Part shown: piece after piece, positions 58,531-64,000 of the stretch
Position numbering within the stretch: position 1 is the first letter of the stretch
How the letters are laid out: each line of letters starts with the position of its first letter
Source of the DNA: an uncultured Paracoccaceae bacterium
Lineage (GTDB): Bacteria > Pseudomonadota > Alphaproteobacteria > Rhodobacterales > Rhodobacteraceae
Direction of reading: 5' to 3'
DNA length: 64,000 bases
Assembly (NCBI GenBank): GCA_947500825.1
Contig: CANMTR010000003.1
Span: forward strand, 62,001 to 126,000
Position numbers and translations under genes: made by a program
Notes under the pieces: model-generated
Database searches by the model: none
The model's input: only the letters and a program-made list of their open reading frames with translations
Told to the model about the DNA's origin: nothing

Positions 58531-60540
58531 ATGAGCGATCTGCGTAAGATCATCATCGACGGCAAAGAGGTCGAAGTCGATCCGGCCCTGACCCTGCTTC
58601 AGGCCTGCGAACACGTGGCGGACGTCGAGATTCCGCGCTTTTGCTACCACGAGCGGCTATCGATTGCGGGCAATTGCCGTATGTGCCTCGTTGAGGTCGT
58701 GGGCGGCCCGCCGAAGCCGGCCGCATCCTGCGCCATGCAGGTGCGCGACCTGCGTCCCGGCAAGGACGGTGCGCCGCCCGAGGTGAAGACGACCTCTCCA
58801 ATGGTCAAGAAGGCCCGCGAGGGTGTGATGGAGTTCCTCCTGATCAACCATCCGCTGGACTGCCCGATCTGCGACCAGGGCGGCGAATGCGATCTTCAGG
58901 ACCAGGCCATGGCCTATGGGGTCGACTTCTCCCGTTACCGCGAGCCCAAGCGCGCCGTGTCGAACATGGACTTGGGGCCGCTCGTGGGCACGCATATGAC
59001 GCGCTGCATCTCGTGCACCCGGTGCGTGCGCTTCATCACCGAGGTCGCGGGGATGCCCGAGCTGGGCCAGACAGGGCGTGGCGAGGATGCCGAGATAACC
59101 TCGTATCTGGGCCAGACGCTCGATTCGGAGATGCAGGGCAACATCGTCGACCTGTGCCCGGTGGGCGCGCTGACCTCGAAGCCCTATGCGTTCACGGCAC
59201 GACCCTGGGAGTTGACGAAGACCGAGACCATCGACGTTATGGACGCCCTCGGCTCGAACATCCGCGTCGACACGAAGGGCCGTGAGGTGATGCGGATCCT
59301 GCCGCGTAACAACGACGGCGTGAATGAGGAATGGCTGGCCGACCGCTCTCGCTACGTCTGGGACGGCCTCAAGCGTCAGCGTCTCGACAGACCCTACATT
59401 CGCGAGGACGGCCGGTTGCGGCCGGCGACCTGGCCCGAGGCGCTCAAGGCCGCGGCGCAGGCGATGAAAGGCGCGACGGTGGCGGGTCTCGTGGGCGATC
59501 TCGCCCCGACGGAAGCGGCGTTTGCTCTCAAGGAACTCGTCGAGGGGCAGGGCGGCCGCGTGGAATGCCGCATCGATGACGCGAAGCTGCCTGCGGGGAA
59601 CCGAGGCGCCTACGCGGGCACCACCACGGTCGAGGCGATTGAGGATGCAAAGCGCGTCCTGATCGTTGGCTCGAACCCGCGCCACGAGGCGCCTGTGCTC
59701 AATGCGCGCATCCGCAAGGCATGGCTCAAGGGGGCCGACATCGCCCTGATCGGCGAGAATGTCGACCTGACCTACGATTACGCCCACTTGGGGACGGGCG
59801 CCGACACGCTGGACCAGATCGACTTTCCTGAACTCGACGCCGGCTCGGTGGTGATCGTGGGGCAGGCGGCCCTGCGCCGGGAGGACGGCGCGGCCATTCT
59901 GGCGAAGGTGGCCGAGCACGCCGCACGGCACGATGCCGGCATCCTGATCCTGCACGCGGTGGCGAGCCGCGTGGGGGCGATGGACGTGGGCGCGGTGACG
60001 AAAGGTGGTTTGCCGGCTGCGCTGGACGGGGCGGATGTGATCTACGCGCTCGGCGCAGACGATTGCGACATCCCCGATGGGCCGTTCGTGATCTATCAGG
60101 GCTCTCACGGGGACAGGGGCGCCCACCGCGCAGACCTGATACTGCCCGCCTGCTGCTATACCGAGGAGCACGGCATTTTCGTCAATACCGAGGGACGCCC
60201 GCAACTGGCTCTCCGCGCAAACTTCGCGCCGGGAGAGGCAAAGGAGAACTGGGCGATCCTGAGGGCGCTCTCGGCGGAACTCGGATCCGCGCTGCCCTAC
60301 GATTCGCTGCGTGAACTGCGGAAGCGGATGTGGGAGGCGGTGCCGCATCTCAAGGCCATCGACGAGGTGCCGCTGAACGAGCTGTCACCGCTCGATGGCG
60401 GCACGATCCAGAGCGGCGACCTGGGGCGGGCGGTGGACGACCACTACCTCGTGAACGCGATAACACGCTCGAGCCCGCTCATGGCGGAATTGAGCGCCAA
60501 CGCCAAGAACCGCGATCACGCGCCTCTTGCGGCGGAGTGA
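58531..60540 (+). CDS. nuoG: NADH-quinone oxidoreductase subunit G
   Basis: A 669-residue 75-kDa subunit. The N-terminal ferredoxin fold has [20 protein letters not shown] (N1b), then [18 protein letters not shown] (N5) and [18 protein letters not shown] (N4). The remainder is a molybdopterin oxidoreductase-like domain that has lost its cofactor. Length is typical of alphaproteobacterial and mitochondrial forms rather than the longer E. coli NuoG. Starts 120 bases after the exported protein gene. A 182-base gap without a gene follows. Confidence 0.97.
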   Translation: MSDLRKIIIDGKEVEVDPALTLLQACEHVADVEIPRFCYHERLSIAGNCRMCLVEVVGGPPKPAASCAMQVRDLRPGKDGAPPEVKTTSPMVKKAREGVMEFLLINHPLDCPICDQGGECDLQDQAMAYGVDFSRYREPKRAVSNMDLGPLVGTHMTRCISCTRCVRFITEVAGMPELGQTGRGEDAEITSYLGQTLDSEMQGNIVDLCPVGALTSKPYAFTARPWELTKTETIDVMDALGSNIRVDTKGREVMRILPRNNDGVNEEWLADRSRYVWDGLKRQRLDRPYIREDGRLRPATWPEALKAAAQAMKGATVAGLVGDLAPTEAAFALKELVEGQGGRVECRIDDAKLPAGNRGAYAGTTTVEAIEDAKRVLIVGSNPRHEAPVLNARIRKAWLKGADIALIGENVDLTYDYAHLGTGADTLDQIDFPELDAGSVVIVGQAALRREDGAAILAKVAEHAARHDAGILILHAVASRVGAMDVGAVTKGGLPAALDGADVIYALGADDCDIPDGPFVIYQGSHGDRGAHRADLILPACCYTEEHGIFVNTEGRPQLALRANFAPGEAKENWAILRALSAELGSALPYDSLRELRKRMWEAVPHLKAIDEVPLNELSPLDGGTIQSGDLGRAVDDHYLVNAITRSSPLMAELSANAKNRDHAPLAAE

Positions 60541-60722
60541 GCCCGGCGGCACGACGTCGCTCTCGATATTGCCGAAGAGGGTGGCGTTCGGGGCGCGGAT
60601 GCGATTTACACGACCACGTCCGGGCCACCTGCCGGGGGCCGGACACCGGATATCCACTCGGTCGCCTTCGGGCCGACCGAGGCCGGAATCCTCATAGATG
60701 ACGATCCGGGAGCGGTGAATTC

Positions 60723-61760
60723 ATGGAAGGCTTCTTCTCCTCGACGCTCGGGCTCCTGGTTCTGGGGGTTGCCCAGGCGGGGCTGATCCTGAGCTTCGTG
60801 ATGGTGTCGCTGCTGTTTCTGGTCTATGCGGACCGGAAGGTCTGGGCTGCGGTACAGATGCGGCGTGGTCCCAACGTGGTCGGGATCTTCGGTCTGCTGC
60901 AGACGGTCGCCGACGCGCTCAAATACATCCTCAAGGAGATCGTGATCCCGGCGGGATCCGATAGAACCGTGTTTCTGATGGCGCCCCTGGTCTCCTTCGT
61001 TCTCGCGGTGGTGGCCTGGTCGGTGATTCCGTTCGCCGACGGGTGGGTCCTGGCCGATATCAACGTGGCGATCCTTTTCATCTTCGCGGTCTCTTCTCTT
61101 GAGGTCTACGGCGTGATCATGGGGGGGTGGGCGTCGAATTCGAAGTATCCCTTCCTGGGCTCGCTCCGCTCGGCGGCGCAGATGATCTCCTACGAGGTGT
61201 CCCTCGGCCTGATCATCATCGGAGTGATCATCTCCACCGGCTCGCTCAACCTGTCCGATATCGTGCGCGCCCAGGACGGTAATCTGGGGCTCTTGAACTG
61301 GTACTGGCTGCCGCATTTCCCAATGGTGTTCCTGTTCTTCATCTCCTGCCTGGCGGAGACCAACCGTCCGCCCTTCGACCTGCCGGAGGCCGAATCGGAG
61401 CTCGTCGCAGGCTACCAGGTGGAATATTCCTCGACGCCGTTTCTGCTCTTCATGGCGGGCGAGTACATCGCCATGTGGCTTCTGTCGGCGGTCATCGCCA
61501 TCCTGTTCTTCGGCGGCTGGCTGTCGCCCATCCCTGGGCTGCCCGACGGCGCCTTCTGGATGATCCTGAAGATGGCGTTCTTCTTCTTCCTCTTCGCGCT
61601 GGTGAAGGCCGTCGTGCCGCGCTACCGCTACGACCAGTTGATGCGGCTTGGATGGAAGGTGTTCCTTCCGTTCAGCCTGGTCTGGGTGGTTCTGGTGTCG
61701 TTCTTCGCCCATTTCGAACTTTTCGGCGGGTTCTGGGCCCGCTGGGCCGTGGGAGGCTGA
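60723..61760 (+). CDS. nuoH: NADH-quinone oxidoreductase subunit H
   Basis: A 345-residue membrane subunit (ND1) with eight helices that seats the quinone channel. [19 protein letters not shown] and the conserved [21 protein letters not shown] loop (read as overlapping parts) are the signatures, with [16 protein letters not shown] near the end. It starts at ATG 60723, and nuoI begins 4 bases after its stop. Confidence 0.98.
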   Translation: MEGFFSSTLGLLVLGVAQAGLILSFVMVSLLFLVYADRKVWAAVQMRRGPNVVGIFGLLQTVADALKYILKEIVIPAGSDRTVFLMAPLVSFVLAVVAWSVIPFADGWVLADINVAILFIFAVSSLEVYGVIMGGWASNSKYPFLGSLRSAAQMISYEVSLGLIIIGVIISTGSLNLSDIVRAQDGNLGLLNWYWLPHFPMVFLFFISCLAETNRPPFDLPEAESELVAGYQVEYSSTPFLLFMAGEYIAMWLLSAVIAILFFGGWLSPIPGLPDGAFWMILKMAFFFFLFALVKAVVPRYRYDQLMRLGWKVFLPFSLVWVVLVSFFAHFELFGGFWARWAVGG

Positions 61761-61764
61761 TCCA

Positions 61765-62265
61765 ATGGCGACGACTGGTTTCGATTATGCCCGGGCCGGG
61801 CGCTACTGGCTGCTCTTCGACGTGTGGAAGGGCCTTCGGATGGGCCTCAAGTACTTCTTCGCGCCGAAGGCGACCGTGAACTATCCGCATGAAAAGGGGC
61901 CTATCTCGCCCCGGTTCCGCGGCGAGCATGCGCTCCGGCGCTACCCCAACGGCGAGGAACGCTGCATCGCGTGCAAGCTGTGCGAGGCGGTGTGCCCCGC
62001 CCAGGCGATCACGATCGACGCTGAACCGCGTGCCGACGGATCCCGGCGCACGACGCGCTACGATATCGACATGACGAAGTGCATCTATTGCGGCTTCTGC
62101 GAAGAGGCGTGCCCGGTGGATGCCATCGTGGAGGGGCCGAACTTCGAGTTCTCGACCGAAACGCGCGAGGAGTTGTTCTACGACAAGGCCAAGCTTCTCG
62201 AGAACGGCGAGCGCTGGGAATCCGAGATCGCCCGCAACCTCGAGATCGACGCGCCCTACCGCTGA
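61765..62265 (+). CDS. nuoI: NADH-quinone oxidoreductase subunit I
   Basis: A 166-residue 8Fe ferredoxin-like subunit (TYKY) with clusters N6a and N6b. The two motifs are [13 protein letters not shown] and [16 protein letters not shown]. The N-terminal amphipathic part [20 protein letters not shown] rests on the membrane, and [20 protein letters not shown] is conserved. Length matches mitochondrial-type NuoI. Confidence 0.98.
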   Translation: MATTGFDYARAGRYWLLFDVWKGLRMGLKYFFAPKATVNYPHEKGPISPRFRGEHALRRYPNGEERCIACKLCEAVCPAQAITIDAEPRADGSRRTTRYDIDMTKCIYCGFCEEACPVDAIVEGPNFEFSTETREELFYDKAKLLENGERWESEIARNLEIDAPYR

Positions 62266-62292
62266 CCCGGTGCCGAGCAAGGACTGATCCCC

Positions 62293-62910
62293 GTGACCCC
62301 ACCTGATTTCGCATTTTACCTCTTCGCGGTGCTCGTCGTGGCCGCGGGACTGTTCACCGTGATTGCGCGCAACCCGGTCCATTCGGTGCTCTGGTTGATC
62401 TTGGCGTTCCTGTCCTCGGCAGGACTGTTCGTCCTCATGGGCGCGGAGTTCGTGGCAATGCTGCTGATCATCGTCTATGTGGGGGCGGTGGCGGTCCTGT
62501 TCCTGTTCGTGGTGATGATGCTCGACGTGGACTTTACCTCGCTCAAGGCCGAGATGACGAAGTATATGCCGATCGCCCTGTTGATCGGGGTCGTCATCCT
62601 GATGCAGCTCGGCATCGTCTTCGGCGTCTGGCAGACCTCGGACATTGCGGCGGACAACGTGGCCGCGGCGACGGAGCGTTTCGGGGGCGCATCCAACACG
62701 CAGGCGATCGGGCAACTCATCTACGACGACTACCTGCTCCTGTTCCAGCTCGCGGGGCTGATCCTGCTTGTAGCGATGATCGGGGCGATCGTATTGACCT
62801 TGCGCCACCGCACCGATGTCAAGCGCCAGAACGTCGTGTCGCAGATCATGCGCGACCCGAAAGCATCCATGGCTCTGAAGGACGTCAAGTCCGGGCAGGG
62901 CCTGCAATAA
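62293..62910 (+). CDS. nuoJ: NADH-quinone oxidoreductase subunit J
   Basis: A 205-residue membrane subunit (ND6) with five helices. [20 protein letters not shown] and [21 protein letters not shown] (helix 3 with the pi-bulge) are conserved. The start codon is GTG at 62293. The C-terminal tail [18 protein letters not shown] is charged and cytoplasmic. It starts 27 bases after nuoI. Confidence 0.96.
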   Translation: MTPPDFAFYLFAVLVVAAGLFTVIARNPVHSVLWLILAFLSSAGLFVLMGAEFVAMLLIIVYVGAVAVLFLFVVMMLDVDFTSLKAEMTKYMPIALLIGVVILMQLGIVFGVWQTSDIAADNVAAATERFGGASNTQAIGQLIYDDYLLLFQLAGLILLVAMIGAIVLTLRHRTDVKRQNVVSQIMRDPKASMALKDVKSGQGLQ

Positions 62911-62983
62911 GGCCCCGAGGGGGCATGGACGCGCCCGGCACCAGGGTCTAGGACCGGGCGCGTAACGGATCCAGGGGACGAAG

Positions 62984-63289
62984 ATGATCGGACTTGAGCA
63001 TTACCTGACCGTGGCCGGCGCGCTGTTCGTCATCGGCATCTTCGGCCTGTTCCTGAACCGAAAGAACGTGATCATCATCCTGATGTCGATCGAGCTGATG
63101 CTATTGGCGGTCAACATCAACCTGGTCGCCTTTTCGACCCACATGGGCGATCTCGTCGGGCAGGTTTTCACCCTCTTCGTGCTAACGGTGGCCGCGGCCG
63201 AGGCCGCGATCGGGCTGGCTATCCTGGTCTGCTTCTTCCGCAACCGCGGCACCATCGCCGTCGAAGACATCAACATGATGAAGGGCTGA
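62984..63289 (+). CDS. nuoK: NADH-quinone oxidoreductase subunit K
   Basis: A 101-residue membrane subunit (ND4L) with three helices. [20 protein letters not shown] carries a conserved proton-channel glutamate, and the second Glu lies in [17 protein letters not shown]. Length is exactly typical. It is followed 4 bases later by nuoL. Confidence 0.97.
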   Translation: MIGLEHYLTVAGALFVIGIFGLFLNRKNVIIILMSIELMLLAVNINLVAFSTHMGDLVGQVFTLFVLTVAAAEAAIGLAILVCFFRNRGTIAVEDINMMKG

Positions 63290-63293
63290 GGCG

Positions 63294-64000
63294 ATGTCGA
63301 CGATCATCCTCTTCGCGCCGCTCGTCGGAGCGCTCATCTGCGGCTTTGGTCACCGGGTCATCGGCGAGAAGCCGGCCCAGTGGACCGCCACGGGCCTCCT
63401 GTTCCTCGCGGCGTTCCTGAGTTGGATCGTGTTCCTGGGCCACGACGGCGAGACGCACCGCATCCAGATCCTGCGGTGGATACAGTCAGGCACCCTAACG
63501 ACGGACTGGGCGATCCGCCTCGACCGTCTGACCGCGATCATGCTGATCGTGATCACGACCGTCTCCAGCCTCGTGCACCTGTATTCCTTCGGCTACATGG
63601 CCCACGACGCGAACTTTCGCGACGACGAAAGCTACCGGCCACGCTTCTTCGCCTACCTGTCGTTCTTCACCTTCGCGATGCTCATGCTGGTAACGGCCGA
63701 CAACCTCTTGCAGATGTTCTTCGGCTGGGAGGGCGTGGGCCTCGCCTCCTACCTGCTCATCGGGTTCTACTATCGCAAACCGTCGGCGAACGCCGCCGCG
63801 ATCAAGGCATTCGTAGTGAACCGGGTGGGCGATTTCGGCTTCGCCTTGGGAATTTTCGCGCTGTTCTTCCTCGTGGATTCGATCCAGTTCTCCGAGATCT
63901 TCGCCGCGGCGCCCCAGATCGCCGACACGCAACTCAACTTCCTCTGGCGCGACTGGAACGCGGCCGAGGTCGTCGCCGTGCTTCTGTTCATCGGCGCCAT
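63294..64000 (+). CDS. nuoL: NADH-quinone oxidoreductase subunit L (5' part, runs off the window)
   Basis: The visible 235 residues are the start of the large antiporter-like subunit (ND5). [20 protein letters not shown] begins helix 1, [20 protein letters not shown] follows, and [20 protein letters not shown] with [16 protein letters not shown] is the conserved proton-channel region with its Glu and Lys. ATG 63294 lies 4 bases after the nuoK stop (TGAGGCG before it). The remaining nuoM and nuoN would be expected just beyond the window. Confidence 0.96.
   Translation, partial: MSTIILFAPLVGALICGFGHRVIGEKPAQWTATGLLFLAAFLSWIVFLGHDGETHRIQILRWIQSGTLTTDWAIRLDRLTAIMLIVITTVSSLVHLYSFGYMAHDANFRDDESYRPRFFAYLSFFTFAMLMLVTADNLLQMFFGWEGVGLASYLLIGFYYRKPSANAAAIKAFVVNRVGDFGFALGIFALFFLVDSIQFSEIFAAAPQIADTQLNFLWRDWNAAEVVAVLLFIGA

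Noticed and set aside
60541-60722. Gap between nuoG and nuoH as a possible extra small gene
   Set aside because: The only short frame near 60597 is Arg/Pro/Gly-rich without a ribosome site. Nothing supports a gene.

Overview
This 64 kb window is GC-rich chromosomal DNA from an alphaproteobacterium, most likely a member of the Rhodobacterales (Rhodobacteraceae or roseobacter group). That placement is inferred from gene content. The nuo operon carries Rhodobacteraceae-type DUF5333 and DUF5337 proteins and a NuoE with a long tail ending in a helix-hairpin-helix domain. The lptF-lptG-lptD-surA-pdxA-rsmA operon and the glnB-glnA pair are typical of the class. Genes are tightly packed, with many 4-base ATGA/GTGA start-stop overlaps and no phage, IS element or CRISPR array. 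An unusually acidic outer-membrane barrel hints at a marine or saline habitat.

Layout. 1-2.3 kb: sugar-acid genes (partial lactonase, dgoA, dgoK). 2.4-11 kb: housekeeping and transport genes (msrB, an OlsB-like acyltransferase, uup, outer-membrane barrel, cysS, YebC, a DksA-like zinc finger, LysE and DMT exporters). tRNA-Val(CAC) follows at 11.2 kb. 11.3-20.1 kb: a minus-strand operon encoding a peptide-family ABC transporter, an AtoE-like permease between its permease and ATPase genes, and an IlvD/Edd sugar-acid dehydratase at the end. 20.2-23.1 kb: prfA-prmC and a DUF4167 protein. 23.1-30.5 kb: LPS export and envelope operon. 30.6-38.5 kb: pepA-holC-GST, a retropepsin-like protease, MarC, a second ABC-F ATPase, another GST and an AGCS symporter. 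38.6-49.7 kb: ndk, glnBA, nnrDE, a HAD pseudoenzyme candidate, glmS-glmU, a phosphatase, a third GST and a damaged Tad-pilin pair. 49.8-64 kb: the NADH:quinone oxidoreductase (complex I) operon, nuoA to a partial nuoL.

How the genes work together. DgoK and DgoA convert 2-keto-3-deoxygalactonate to pyruvate and glyceraldehyde 3-phosphate. The SMP-30 lactonase and perhaps the 11-13 kb dehydratase would supply that substrate, and the linked ABC transporter may import a sugar acid rather than a peptide. GlnB and GlnA form the core of ammonium assimilation, feeding glutamine to GlmS and then GlmU for UDP-GlcNAc. The Lpt proteins and SurA build the outer membrane.

The most interesting region is the nuo operon. 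It holds at least six reading frames that are not core complex I subunits. It also encodes two related C-terminal H3TH domains, one on the matrix-arm subunit NuoE and one on a separate two-helix membrane protein, both on long disordered linkers. Other points of note are the permease nested in the ABC operon, a HAD protein without its catalytic aspartates, a frameshifted tadE, EF-hand-like acidic loops in an outer-membrane barrel, and three convergent gene pairs that share a CTAG stop overlap. All functional calls rest on reading motifs and synteny by eye; no database search was run.
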